Below are positions 54,393-64,000 of a DNA stretch of 64,000 nucleotides, one piece after another. Position 1 is the first letter of the stretch. Each line of letters opens with the position of its first letter. The position numbers were made by a program, and so were the translations under genes. The notes under the pieces are model-generated. The model was not told the origin of the DNA, searched no databases, and saw only the letters and a list, made by a program, of their open reading frames with translations. The DNA is from Symbiodinium natans (Eukaryota > Sar > Dinophyceae > Suessiales > Symbiodiniaceae): NCBI GenBank assembly GCA_905221605.1, contig CAJNDS010002533.1, positions 70,001-134,000 on the forward strand. Direction: 5' to 3'.

Positions 54393-55927
54393 GTATTCTG
54401 CTAGTCCTGGTCGTTGTACTCCTCGTAAGGGTTTAGGGTTTAGGGTTTAGGGTTTAGGGTTTAGGGTTTAGGGTTTAGGGTTTAGGGTTTAGGGGGACAA
54501 TCCTGCAGGAAATCCCGCAGAGCATCCCTAAAGATCCAGGCCCCAGCATGCCCGTGGCCAGAAAGCCTGGTGCCATGGGTTCCCAAAGCACGCGGTACCC
54601 CTTAATTGAAGAATATGCCTAAATAGATATAATGTAAATAAATAAATAAATATATATATATACACATAAATATAAATAAATATATATATATATATACAGG
54701 GATCTGAATTTCGATATGATGTGGGGTATACTCTTTAGTGAAGGGAGAATTGGGCTCTTTGGGTATGTTGGGGGCCAAGATTGTCCTAGGAGAAGATCAC
54801 GGCATGCTACCATGGATACTGCCCCACATAGGGTTTAGGGTTTAGGGTTTAGGGCTTAGGGTTTAGGGTTTAGGGTTTAGGGCCCCGCTTTTATAGGGCT
54901 GCTTGCGAAAGCACGCTGCAAAGGTAACCGCAACACCTCCAGACTTGGCTCTTCAAAGGAGTCTCTGTACCTGAAGACTCCTTGATGTAGCTCCTGTTTG
55001 GGTTAGTGAGTGGGGTTTCTAGCATACTCCCCTAAAAAGGTGCGACATAGGAAGCTTAGGTAAGGATTCCCGGCTAGACTAGGACCCAGAGTATAGGCCC
55101 TTATTCCCTTTTTTGGGGTTTAAGTTCCCTTGCAAGCCCTTTTTAAGCCCAAAAGGGCACCCGTGTTGTTCCTAGGTTACTTTTTGAATTGAACACACCC
55201 ATGCCGAGGATCGGGAACCTGCAGCCTGGAGTTAGGGTTTAGGGTTTCGGGTTTAGGGAAGCAAGTGAAAGCCCAAACGCCCTTGAGCACCCCAAGCAAA
55301 AAAAAGCAACAACCATTGAAAAACCTTTCTGCTGAAACAGAGAAACACAAAGCCCTCAACACCCCGCCCCCCCCCCGCCCCCACACACCACAAAAAACAA
55401 ACCAAACGGTAAACACGAAACCTTAACCCCCCCCCCCCCCTAAACACACAAAAAAACAAAAAACAACAACAAGAGGAACGCTGGGCCTTCGTCCAGAGAT
55501 TCGACGTGCCGAGCAACACGAAGCATCGGCCCGCGAGAGGGTGCCTTTGAAGTTTCAGGGCTTCGGAGTTTTTGTTGCCTTGTGTTGTCAGGCGTAAATG
55601 GCTTCGTGGGTTCGAAGGTTTTGAAGTCTTGGTTCGGAAGCTTTATGGTTTAGGAACACTAATCCTCTAAAAGCCCTATAAACCCCCTAACACCTGCAGT
55701 GAAGCACTGGAATTGGAAGATGAAAACGGTTTTCGAGCAAGAGTTCAGTGTGCTGGGTGTAACGTGTAAAATTCAGGATGTTTTAGGTTTTTCGGTGCAT
55801 GAATTCAAGGAGATCACATTGTTTCTCCCTCCTGTGGCAAGCTCACCGACATGTCAAGGAAGGGGCTGTACCCAATCGTTTCCAGAAAACGATGCAGCTG
55901 CGTACTCACTGCAGCAGCGCCATTTAG
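54393..55927 (+). CDS. Gene 3' part, five exons, one membrane helix
   Basis: Exons 54393-54424, 54509-54594, 55499-55540, 55700-55756 and 55810-55927 (TAG) join in phase (1/0, 0/2, 2/2, 2/2, 2/stop), 111 codons with stop after the split first codon. The first carries ILLVLVVVLL up to CTCCTC|GTAAGG; then EIPQSIPKDPGPSMPVARKP, FDVPSNTKHRPAR, EALELEDENGFRARVQCA and RSHCFSLLWQAHRHVKEGAV. A single-span membrane protein with a long tail is suggested. The donor of the second exon lies in F5 element sequence and the 900-base intron 54595-55498 holds F5, an F3 copy and F6 sequence. The last exon is open in other frames also; this one was chosen because phase fits. Confidence 0.5.
54594..54775. mobile_element. 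F5 small inverted-repeat element
   Basis: GTACCCCTTAATTGAAGAATATGCC ... TGAAGGGAGAATTGGGCTCTTTGGGTA with a TA/TAAA microsatellite inside (54630-54700). Other copies: 56699-56812, 57128-57222, 62885-63240 (expanded) and 63690-63812. Confidence 0.7.
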
Positions 55928-57361
55928 CCTACAGTGGCGAGGGTCCGGATGTGTGACCCTAGACCTCTCTGTATACACTATACTAGGGGTTTAGGGTTTA
56001 GGGGTTTCAAGCAGAAATTCGGGGGAGTTCGCCAGCGCTTATGTTCAGGGTTTAGGGCGCTTGGGCAAGGTGCGAGGTTTACCGTTCAGGCTTTACTTTT
56101 AAACCTGTGCATATTCCCGATGGTTCATCTATGTTTCTCTCTTTGTAAAGGGTTTACAGGTCCCTCTAGGTAGGCCCAAAGATTTGGCAAGCATGGCGCT
56201 AAACCCTAAACCCTAAAGGCCTGGCCCGAACCACGTCCGGAAGGCTGATGAGGCCTCTCGCAGGGTAAATCTGAGAGGCTCGGCACTCGCTCGTTGTTTT
56301 TATACTTGGTTGGACCTTAACCGCAAATGAGGGTGTGTGTGTATGTTATATACAAAGCCCAAGGGCTTGCCTAGTAACTTAGCACTGCGCTGTACATATG
56401 GGGCTCAAAGGGTTGTGATATAAGACTGCAGTGTTCGAGGGCGTTGTGCTCAGTCACCGCCTGGTGGCAAGAACATGCTGCAGCTGTGCTTTGCTTGCAC
56501 CCATAACCTCAAACGTAGGCATACTTATATCTGAAAAAGGCAACAACCCCCATCAACTCGCTGGACAACCTTGCCTGGCTGCGATGCTTTGCGCATCCTG
56601 CCGCCCAGGAAACGTAGCACTGGTGGCACGACTGCGACACCTGCGCACACCAACAAAAGCAACCAACAGGCTATATGACCAACGGATAAGAACTACCCAG
56701 AGAGCCCAGTTAACCCTTAATTAAGGAGTATATCTTAAATTATACAGGGACCCTTATTTTGATTTAAGGAGTATTCCTTACTCAAAGGGTATAGGGCTCT
56801 TTGGGTACAACACATCTGCAAGGCAACCTCGGCTTCCCGAGCTTCTTCGCAGAGCAAACATGGTCTTGACATGTCTTGACCATATTCTGGGCCCTGGCAA
56901 CCTAAACCCTATACCCTAAACCCTAAACCCTAAGAGAAAACCGGAAAAATACGCACAGCAAATGTCGGCAAAAGTTGTGTTGGTCTGGGGGCCTCCCCGG
57001 TCGAGGCAGACTGCCTACACTCGTTCACAACACCCTCCCGCGTGACACATGGCGAAGTTCGCGGTGGTGCTTGCAGCCGGGGATCCCGGGTGGTCGAAGG
57101 CTACCCTGTAGCTCTGACGCAAAGAGCGAAATACCCCCTTATTTGAGGAACATTCCCTAAATCATACTAAGGATCAGGGTATATTCCTTAATTAAGAAGT
57201 ACTGGGCTCTCTGGGGACAAAACATGACACAACACGTGGGCTTGGTAGCGGCCGTCTGGAGAAGGAGCAAGAACGACAAAGAGAGAGAGAGAGAGAGCTA
57301 GAGACAGAGCGAGCGAGAGAGAGAGAGAGAGAGATAGAGAGACAGAGAGAGAGAGAGAGGG

Positions 57362-57403
<42 letters not shown>

Positions 57404-57417
57404 GAGAGAGGAGAGAG

Positions 57418-57468
<51 letters not shown>

Positions 57469-58197
57469 GAGGAGAGATAGAGGGAGACGAGGGAGAGCGA
57501 GATAGAGAGCGACAGAGAGGAGAAAAAGAGAGGGGAGGAGAGAGAGAGAGAGAGAGGGGAGAGAGGTGGGAGGAGAGAGAAGAGAGGGAGAGAGAGCAGA
57601 GAGCGAGAGGAACAGAGAGTCCAGAGAGAACAGAGATAGGGGAGAGGAGAGACAGAGAGAGGGGGATTGATTAAAAACACATTGTGCACTCATGAGAGAG
57701 TGGGGGAGCTAGAGAAGATGGAGCGAGAAAAAAACGAGAGAGAGGAAGAGGCTACATATACATGTACATTTGGTTGATAAGTACCATGAACCTCCAAGTA
57801 GTGTTGGGTGTAGACTGAGTAGGCCCCTCGGTGTTTGTTCCGTACAGTTCGTGTGTTGGGAACAAGCTGCAGGCATGTTTTCCATCTCCCCTCCCCCAGG
57901 GTATGCCACCTGCCATGTTATATGGTCCCCCTCCCTTTTAAACCCTGAGCCCTAAACCTACGAAGCCCTAAACCCCAAAACCCGAAGGCCTAAACCTTGA
58001 AAGCCCCTAAGCTCTGAAACCCTGAAACCCTCAACCCTGCAACGAACCCACAGCCACACCACCGGGGAGAGGGGGGGGAGGGGGGGGGATGGGGGGGGCA
58101 CTTAAGGGGGCTTATAAAGTGGGTTAGAAGTACAGCTAAAATTGGTTCATAAGTACCACCCTAAACCCAAAACTCTAAACTGCCCTAAACCCTAAAC
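55928..58197. other. Convergent spacer with candidates and GA repeats
   Basis: Plus candidates: a 97-codon frame 56434-56724 (HRLVARTCCSCALLAPITSN...) and 56961-57118 (three open frames, including MAKFAVVLAAGDPGWSKATL). F5 copies 56699-56812 and 57128-57222; F2 ends at 57768-57802 and 58092-58156; G-rich 58061-58098. Minus coding starts again at 58198, so transcription probably converges here. Confidence 0.4.
57275..57665. repeat. (GA)n microsatellite, about 390 bp
   Basis: GA repeats with occasional GG, C and T interruptions. The opposite strand yields Ser/Leu ORFs over 160 codons, which are artefacts. A plus exon candidate (SGRLEKEQERQ) runs into it at 57247. Confidence 0.95.
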
Positions 58198-58282
58198 CAA
58201 GTAGGAAGGCACCCGATCTGGCACCTGCATCCTTCACGCGCGCGAGCTCGGCGGCGTTGTTGGCATCATGCGGCACGGATGC
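58198..58282 (-). CDS. Exon, unknown
   Basis: GTTTCAG|GCA acceptor, ASVPHDANNAAELARVKDAG ARSGAFLL, donor CTACTTG|GTTTAGG (heptamer donor). 28 codons plus one base. The plus strand is also open but has no splice sites. Not recognised. Confidence 0.45.
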
Positions 58283-58412
58283 CTGAAACTTCCACGGCAT
58301 ATAGGGCTTCAGGTTTCAGGGTTTGACCGGTTTAGGGTTTAGGGTTTGGGGTTTAGGGCTTCGGGTTTCAGGGTTTGATGTCTGGGTTGCCAGCATTGAA
58401 GATACTGGACCC

Positions 58413-58689
58413 CTAAGGTTTCTTAGAGATGGTTGCCTGGTCTTGGCACAAGGTCTCGCCTAGCACCAGTCGGCACGATCTGGCCTCGTCGCAGTAGACT
58501 GTGTCACCCTGGTCTGCCTCCGTTCCGATGACGCAGCGCGAAATGCCAACGCTGGAGATGTAGATTCCACTCCTCGGCACATGTTGTGAGGTGTGCTTGC
58601 TTGGTAAACTGAAGGGGTCCTCTGTGTTGCATGAGGTAGGTACGGTGCAGCTGGATTGAGACATGTTCCGCACGTTGACCGTGAGCGCC
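58413..58689 (-). CDS. Long terminal exon, Cys-containing protein
   Basis: CTAAAG|GG acceptor, then 91 residues to TAG 58415-58413: ALTVNVRNMSQSSCTVPTSC, NTEDPFSLPSKHTSQHVPRS, GIYISSVGISRCVIGTEADQ, GDTVYCDEARSCRLVLGETL. Seven cysteines, no membrane segment. One of the longest exons here. I do not recognise the family. Confidence 0.5.
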
Positions 58690-58733
58690 CTTTAGAATCT
58701 CAGGGACTTCCCTGTTCAAGTCGTTGATACCCT

Positions 58734-58846
58734 AAGGATCCATGTACCTACATAGTATATACTTGGGCTTTATAGGGCTGCCTATATAGTAGCTTTAGGG
58801 CCCAAGTATATACTATATAGGCACATGGATCCTTAGGGATAGGGTT
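58734..58846. mobile_element. F10 near-perfect 112-bp hairpin
   Basis: ATACCCTAAGGATCCATGTACC...TATATACTTGGGC pairs with GCCCAAGTATATACTATATA...CATGGATCCTTAGGGAT, leaving a loop near 58785-58795. Weaker relatives near 43825-43890 and 59550-59615 share the GGGCTxCCTATxTAGTAGCTTTAGGGC core. Confidence 0.9.
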
Positions 58847-58959
58847 GAGGAGTTAGGCTTGCCCTCCCTGCAGGTGGTGCTTGGGGCTACGTGGAGTTTT
58901 AGGGCTTCGAGCTGTCGGGCTGGTTTTTTCGTGCAAAAAAACCAGAAAAAAAAGCCTAA

Positions 58960-60013
58960 AACCCCTAAACCCTAAACCCTAAACCCTAAACCCCAAACCC
59001 TAAACCCTAAACCCTAAACCCTAAACCCGAATCCCAGGGATCGGACCTTGCAACGATGCACAGCACGGCTGAGACCGGCTCCTGCCCCACATGTTGTTTA
59101 GGGTTTAGGGTTTAGGGTTTAGGGTTTAGGGTTTAGGGTTCAGGGACTTGGGGTTTGTGTTTATGAGCCCGTATGCAACCTACACCCTAAAGCCCTACAA
59201 CCTAAAACTCTAAAGAGGGGCACCCATACTTTCGGAAACCCACCTCTGGAGTAGACCCAGAAAAAAGTATATACTTTTTAGGTATAAGTAGCTATAATGG
59301 GAACCCAAAACCAAAAAAAAGTATTAAAGTATAGTACTCCAAAGACCAGGAAACCCATCAACCACGCCTGAACAACTTCGTGGCAGAACACGTGCCGAAG
59401 CGAAGAAGGGTCAGCGCGCCTATATAAAGTACGGTATATATTTCTTGTACCCCCAAAAGGACACCAGGTATATACACTCACCAATATTAGAAAGGAACCT
59501 TACATACACTCACCAATAACAGAAATATAAACCCTGCTTCATATCGTGTCGACTTGGGCCTTATAAAAAGGGTTCCTATATCGTAGCTTAAGAGCCCCAG
59601 GTCGATACCATACTGCCAAAGGCCCTGAACCCCTAATCCCGCAAAGCGTACCCTTAACCTTTTGGGTTTAGGTATTAGGGTTTAGGGCACCGGCCCCAAG
59701 AACTGCGAGCCCCTACACCCTAAACCACCCTCGACCCTCCGAACCCTACAAGCGCCAAAGCCCCCTACACTTTTAAGTCGCAAAGCTCGCACGAACCCAA
59801 ACTGCCTAACCCCTGGATGGTTGGTATCTAGGATCTAGGGTTTTGGGCCCCAACCCTAAACCATACCTAAAGGCTCCAATCGGCACTGTTTTGGGCCTTT
59901 CAGGGCAGCGGCAGCATGCTCTACTCCCCCACGCCCTAAACCCTAAACCCTAAACCCTAAACCCTACATTCCTTATTTTATAGGATCTTGGGACTCGCTG
60001 GGAACCTACACAC
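58960..60013. other. Spacer with F11 element and one plus candidate
   Basis: CCCTAAA tract 58965-59028 and TTTAGGG tract 59097-59140. F11 element 59236-59345. A plus frame at 59347-59424, HQPRLNNFVAEHVPKRRRVS API, contains a nuclear-localisation-like KRRRV, but no splice sites are clear. 59860-59930 is F3-like. Confidence 0.4.
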
Positions 60014-60069
60014 CGGCCGGGCGCCTCCCCCAGCTCTTCGTCGCAGCGGGCGAAGGCCACACTAAGGGC
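60014..60069 (-). CDS. Exon, unknown
   Basis: AACTTCCAG|GCC acceptor, ALSVAFARCDEELGEAPG, donor GGCCG|GTGTGT. Phase 0 in, 2 out. On the 5' side the intron is a 270-base mosaic of TTTAGGG, GTTTTAGG and GTTTAGGGA variants (60078-60370). Confidence 0.45.
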
Positions 60070-60635
60070 CTGGAAGTTTAGGGTTTAGGGATTTAGGGGT
60101 TTAGGGGTTTAGGGTTTTAGGGTTTTAGGGTTCCGGGTTTAGGGATTTAGGGTTTAGGGTTTAGGGATTTAGGGTTTTAGGGTTTAGGGAGTTTTTTAGG
60201 GGTTTAGGGTTTTAGGGTTTAGGGCGTTTTGTAGTGGCTTAGGGTCTAGGGGTTTAGGGTTTTAGGGCTTTAGGGTCTAGGGTTTTAGGGGTTTTTGGGG
60301 TTTTGGGGTTTAGGGTTTTAGGGTTTAGGGTTTTAGGGGTTTTAGGGTTTTGGGGTTTAGGGCTGAGGGTTTTGGGCCCGGAGAGGGGCTCGTCAGGGTG
60401 TTAAGGTCTTACTGTACTTATTTAGAGCAACTTTGTACCTTCACAACAGGTGAAACACGCCAACTACAGTACGTCTCCCGTTTCAGGGGAATACTTGGGG
60501 CCTTAAAGTACCTCGTATTTAGGGACTTTGGGCTCCAAGTACACAACAATAAGGTACACGGACCCTAAACCCTAAACCCTAAACCCTAAACCCTAAACCC
60601 TAAACCCTAAACCCTGAAGGTATCAGCGCCCTGTT

Positions 60636-60725
60636 TCAGACTCGATCCTCCGCCCATGCTCTGGCAGCAGCTTCCTCCTCCTCCAGCAGAGCTCCGTCAG
60701 GACCGGTCCAGACCCAGTGGGGCAC
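60636..60725 (-). CDS. Terminal exon
   Basis: CCTCAG|GTG acceptor next to a TTTAGGG tract (60731-60803), then VPHWVWTGPDGALLEEEEAA ARAWAEDRV and TGA, 30 codons with stop. Trp-rich start and acidic helix. A GA donor just before the stop cannot be excluded. Confidence 0.5.
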   Translation of the reverse strand: MPHWVWTGPDGALLEEEEAAARAWAEDRV

Positions 60726-60940
60726 CTGAGGGTTTAGGGTTTAGGGTTTAGGGTTTAGGGTTTAGGGTTTAGGGTTTAGGGTTTAGGGTTTAGGGTTTAG
60801 GGTGGTGTGGTTTAAGGGCTTCCGGGTTTGGGAGGCTTTGGGGATATTGAGGTTTAGGGATGGAAGGAGAAACGTCCACGGGGGCTTGTAGAGTTTGGGA
60901 TGTAGGTTTAGGGGTACGGATCTGAAACCAGAGTCGCCAA

Positions 60941-61043
60941 CGATCTCTCTCTCTCTCTCTCTCTCTCTCCCTCCCTCTCTCTCGCTCTCTCCCCCTCTCT
61001 CTATCTCGCTCTTTCTCTTTTTTTGTTTTCTCTCTCTCTCTCT
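60941..61043. repeat. (CT)n microsatellite
   Basis: CT repeats with CCC and TTT interruptions, directly downstream of the minus exon 61201-61046. Confidence 0.9.
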
Positions 61044-61045
61044 CG

Positions 61046-61201
61046 TAGGCAACACGGGAGAATGGCTATGGTGCTGGCATGTTGCATCATATTCCCGGAA
61101 GAACCCGTTCGACACTCTACGCATGACGCATCTCTGAGCTGCAAGCAATGAGCTCAGTCCTATGTGCTGCAAAACGAGCACGGCTGCGCATGCCCCCGTG
61201 T
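61046..61201 (-). CDS. Exon, unknown
   Basis: GGTTCTTTCCAG|AC acceptor with a pyrimidine stretch, then TGACAAVLVLQHIGLSSLLA, AQRCVMRRVSNGFFREYDAT and CQHHSHSPVLPT, about 51 codons. The 3' edge runs into the CT repeat; a GA donor (CTAC|GAGAGA) is possible. The hydrophobic start could be a short membrane segment. Confidence 0.45.
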
Positions 61202-61261
61202 CTGGAAAGAACCAAACACAACTCGCGCAAGAAGAACTGCGAACGTAGCGCAGAAACCACA

Positions 61262-61505
61262 TGCTAGTAAGGGTACCCTTTCTTGGGGTTGGTTACTGTA
61301 CATACGGGAACCTGGAACCCAAAAAAGTTGAAAAGGGTACCGCTGGGCTGCGGGTGTCCAGCATGAAGAGGTTTACTTGGAGGTTCGTGGTCTTGTACTT
61401 CTAACCATGTTAGGGCACTTAATGGGCTTCTAAGTGGGTTGTAAGTACAGTTATACTTGGTGAACAAGTAGCCCTAAACCCTAAACCCTAAACCCTAATA
61501 CCCTG
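61262..61505. mobile_element. F6 copy next to an F2 copy with inserted heptamers
   Basis: 61262-61350 is F6. 61373-61505 is F2 (ACTTGGAGGTTCGTGGTCTTGTACTTC...), whose right end AAGTA..CCCTGAAC is interrupted by four CCCTAAA units at about 61471-61496. Confidence 0.65.
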
Positions 61506-61529
61506 AACTAGCAAGTAAGGATCTCCTGC

Positions 61530-61596
61530 CTGAGCAACACCCTCGGCAAACGCCCGCGCTGTGAGCACGGGCAGAGCCTGCCGGTGGGCTGCTCGG
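61530..61596 (-). CDS. Exon, unknown
   Basis: GCAACTTGCAG|CC acceptor, RAAHRQALPVLTARAFAEGV AQ, GC donor (CTCAG|GCAGGAG). Phase 2 in, 0 out. Other frames are open as well. Confidence 0.4.
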
Positions 61597-61882
61597 CTGC
61601 AAGTTGCCGAAAAACCGAGGATTGCCAAGAGGAAACCCTAAACCCTAAACCCTAAGGCCATTTTTGCTTAAAGGGATTTATGAGGGAACCCTAAACTCCC
61701 CCCAAAAAGGGAATGTAAGGGTACCACTGGGCAGCCTAGAGGCATGCAAACAAAAACATCATTCCTAAGGAACTTATGGGAGACAGGGACGTGAGCTGTT
61801 GGAGGTTTAGGGTTTAGGGTTTAGGGTTTAGGGTTTAGGGTTGAGGGTTTAGGGTTGAGGGTTCAGGGTATACGGTTTAGGG

Positions 61883-62113
61883 TCAGGGGCCGCGGATCTT
61901 GCATCGGCTGGATGTGATTATGTACGAGTCGACATGCACGTGGGCATATGCAGACCGCACAAACAAGCACATGGTTACAATGCATATAAGCAAAAGCCCT
62001 AGACCAAACCTACATCCGTCGTATACCTGGAGCAGCCTTGTACCTTGAAAAAGGAGAAGACGTATCCAATGATGCCGGTACGTACACTCCACTTGTTGAA
62101 TCAAGGGTATCAA
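61883..62113 (-). CDS. Terminal exon with membrane helix
   Basis: Open frame of up to 76 codons; the secure part starts at 62026 after GCTCCAG and reads VYDGCRFGLGLLLICIVTMC LFVRSAYAHVHVDSYIITSS RCKIRGP then TGA 61885-61883. One clear membrane helix (GLGLLLICIVTMCLFV). Upstream sequence RHHWIRLLLFQGTRLLQ is in frame without a splice site being needed. Heptamer tract 61803-61865 lies just beyond the stop. Confidence 0.5.
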   Translation of the reverse strand: MIPLIQQVECTYRHHWIRLLLFQGTRLLQVYDGCRFGLGLLLICIVTMCLFVRSAYAHVHVDSYIITSSRCKIRGP

Positions 62114-62159
62114 GCTTACTCGAGGGCAGTGCAGGACGTAGGGCCTGCAGCGAAATGAC

Positions 62160-62400
62160 TCAAGGGACTAAGGGAGGGACCCTTATAAGGGACCTTCGGG
62201 GTTATGTGGCAAGGGGGGGGGGGGGGGTTTAGGGGCTAGTTAGGTATATAGGGACTATCTAAGGTATATATAGGGGTGATATAGGGGGATAAGATTAAGG
62301 ATTAAGGGTCCCTAAACCCAAAACCCTAGACCCTAGACCCTACTCCCTTCTAAGGGGGGACCCTCCTTATACCCCTTATATGACACAACGCACTCCGACG
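62160..62400. mobile_element. Inverted-repeat element, F9-like
   Basis: AAGGGAGGGACCCTTATAAGGGACC at the left and GGGGGGACCCTCCTTATACCCCTTATA at the right pair imperfectly; inner AGGTATATATAGGGG. Resembles 21760-21870. Confidence 0.5.
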
Positions 62401-62518
62401 AGAAGCAGAACATGAGTTTAGGGTTTAGGGTTTAGGGCCGTTTAGGGTTTAGGGTTTAGGGTCCGGGGGAGCAGCCAGGGGGTTCCCTAATCCCTAAGGA
62501 CCCATAGACCATAAACGC

Positions 62519-62773
62519 TTAACCGAAAGACGCTAACCCCTGAACTCGAAACTCAAACTCCTCAGCCTTCCTCAACCTTCTGCCCTGAGACCTGCTGGAG
62601 TTGAACCCAGACTCTAAAAACACCCCAAATCCCGAACCCAAAACCCCAAAATCCTTAGCCGCTGCACCTTCGCCGCTTTCGAGGCTGCCTCGCCTTACGG
62701 GCTGGTGTCGTGCAATCCCGCCGACCCCCCCCCAATCCCTCCCCCTGAATATTAAACCCACCCTACCCCCCAA
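62519..62773 (-). CDS. Possible coding region
   Basis: Minus frame of 84 codons ending at 62519. The middle part reads like protein (RHQPVRRGSLESGEGAAAKD; FLESGFNSSRSQGRRLRKAE EFEFRVQG), while GGTTTTGGGTTCGGGATTTGGGG inside it looks like heptamer variants and may be an intron. The start lies in F8 element sequence and is not trusted. Confidence 0.35.
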   Translation of the reverse strand: MGGRVGLIFRGRDWGGVGGIARHQPVRRGSLESGEGAAAKDFGVLGSGFGVFLESGFNSSRSQGRRLRKAEEFEFRVQGLASFG

Positions 62774-62858
62774 AATTTAAAACCCCCCAATACTACTATA
62801 ACATAAGCATACCGGGTGGTATTTCATATTAGGGGGGGGGGGGGGGAATGGGGAATAC
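62715..62858. mobile_element. F8 small inverted-repeat element
   Basis: Second copy of the family at 4295-4446: ACCCCCCCCCAATCCCTCCCCCTGAATATTAAACCC ... GGTATTTCATATTAGGGGGG. Ends pair as C-run/TATTAAA against TTTCATATTA/G-run. Confidence 0.7.
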
Positions 62859-62884
62859 CAGGGAGTCCTTCTTGCCCCTGAGCG

Positions 62885-63240
62885 AAGGGATATTCTTACA
62901 TTGCATAGGGATCCTTCATATGAATTAAGTTCAGGAATATTCCGTATTTTTGGGAGGAATTTTCCTCAAATCAACTGGGGATCCTTCATATGAATTAAGT
63001 TCAGGAATTTTCCGTATTTAAGGGAGGAATTTTGCTTAAATCAAGTGGGGATCTTTCATATGAATTAAGTTAAGATATATTCCGTGTTTAAGGGAGGAAT
63101 ATTCCTTAAATCGTTTGAGGGTCTTTAATATGATTTATGTGAATGTGTATTACTAGCTAAGTCATCGCTCATATGACTTACGGTACATTCCTTATTTGAA
63201 GGGTCTTGGACTCTTTAGGTACAGAGGAATGCAAAGGCAG
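62885..63240. repeat. F5 element expanded into a 70-bp tandem repeat
   Basis: GGATCCTTCATATGAATTAA recurs at 62911, 62981, 63051 and, degenerate, 63121: period exactly 70. The unit is the F5 core. F5 ends lie at about 62877 and 63240, so the element grew internally. Confidence 0.9.
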
Positions 63241-63372
63241 GAACTACCCCTACCCAAAGAGCCCAATACCCCTTAATTCAGGAGTATTCCTTTAATTTTG
63301 CAGGGACCCTTAAAATGATACAAGGTATGTTCCTTATTCCCCACCTTCGGTGTGGGGCTGCTAGATGACTCA

Positions 63373-63607
63373 ACTCTTCTCCTCGCCCGGAACTCTTCTC
63401 CTCGCCCTCCTCGCCCGGTCTACTCCTAGAGACTCCCTGGGGTGCCCAACCCCAGCGACCCTGGAGTGCCCAACCCCAGAGACTCCCTGAAGAGTGCCCA
63501 ACCCCAGAGACTCCCTGAAGTGCCCAAATTTAGAGACCCTGGAGTGCCCAAGCCCAGAGACTCCCTGGTGTACCCAACCGCAGAGATTCCCTGAAATGTC
63601 CAATCCC
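63373..63607. repeat. GAGACTCCCTG minisatellite
   Basis: About seven units of 22-28 bp from 63429 (GAGACTCCCTGGGGTGCCCA...), preceded by two copies of CTCTTCTCCTCGCCC. Both strands are open through it (CPNLETLECPSPETPW on plus), which may be an artefact of a repeat without stops. Confidence 0.85.
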
Positions 63608-64000
63608 CAAATCCCTAAGGTGGGGATATTCGAAGTAAATTATAAGGGTGTGAGCTCTTTGGGTACAAAGGAATGCAAAGGCAGGAACTGCCCACAGAGC
63701 CGAATGCCAATACCCTCAATTGAGGAATACGGAATACCCTTTAAATTACATAGGGATCCTTCATACGATTTACGGTATATTCATTATTTAAGTTGTGTTG
63801 GGCTCTTTGGGAGCTGGCCTTGCTTACGGTTCTCTACCAGGCACAGATAGGGTCTTCTGTAGTTCTCACAAAATCGGCGCTAAGGAATCCATCCCATGCA
63901 CCCTACAGTTTCCCTGAATCCAAGACCTGAGATGGTGGACTCTCTTGACCCAAAAACAGATATGTCATTTGATGGCCTGCGCACACGTTAGTGAGAACCG
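63608..64000. other. F5 copies and unique end
   Basis: F5 sequence at about 63640-63690 and 63690-63812 flank each other. 63813-64000 is unique without a supported gene. Confidence 0.4.

Noticed and set aside
57192-57693. Long Ser/Leu ORFs of 131-165 codons
   Set aside because: They are translations of a (GA)n microsatellite.

Overview
The window looks like nuclear DNA of a dinoflagellate, most like Symbiodiniaceae. The grounds are: hundreds of TTTAGGG/CCCTAAA heptamers scattered on both strands; short exons bounded by AG|G acceptors and GT, GC or GA donors; genes in blocks that alternate in strand; an RCC1-type beta-propeller protein with the HTCA...LVCFG...QCDVPADLGPV repeat style I associate with dinoflagellates; and a CCHC zinc-knuckle protein with a K/E/R-rich tail. 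I see no rRNA, tRNA, CRISPR array or organelle gene. A land plant shares the heptamer, but I would not expect GA donors or this mosaic there. Species is not determined.

At first sight the window is nearly all repeat. Only two long ORFs stand out: a two-knuckle protein (13246-13761, minus) and a seven-blade RCC1-like protein (37828-38937, minus). Reading the short unique islands between the repeats shows that many are exons of 30-300 bases. Joining them at visible splice sites keeps phase and gives open frames over several consecutive introns. The best chains are 4711-9606 (+, 12 exons, 243 codons with stop), 48441-52162 (-, 8 exons, 286 codons with stop), 35260-35944 (-, 3 exons to a stop), 54393-55927 (+, 5 exons to a stop), 23139-25436 (+, 7 exons to a stop), 2189-3926 (-, 4-5 exons to a stop), 10942-15665 (+, incomplete) and 40742-44918 (-, incomplete). 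I assembled these by eye with no transcript or homology evidence, and most proteins are unrecognised. Exon edges are proposals.

Layout: minus genes at 183-3926; plus genes at 4711-28507; minus genes at 28664-52942; plus genes at about 53023-57290; minus genes at about 58198-62773. Two divergent starts face each other 80 bases apart at 52942 (-) and 53023 (+). Transcription converges near 28.5 kb and 57.3-58.2 kb. The zinc-knuckle gene lies antisense inside a plus-strand intron.

The introns are largely runs of the telomeric heptamer or its variants, plus at least ten families of small inverted-repeat elements. The heptamer itself often supplies the splice sites (|GTTTAGGG as donor, TTTAG|GG as acceptor). 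Several heptamer runs are flanked by direct repeats of 15-27 bp, as expected if the run was inserted with target duplication or break repair. I consider telomere-repeat intron and spacer gain the main unexplained signal of this window.
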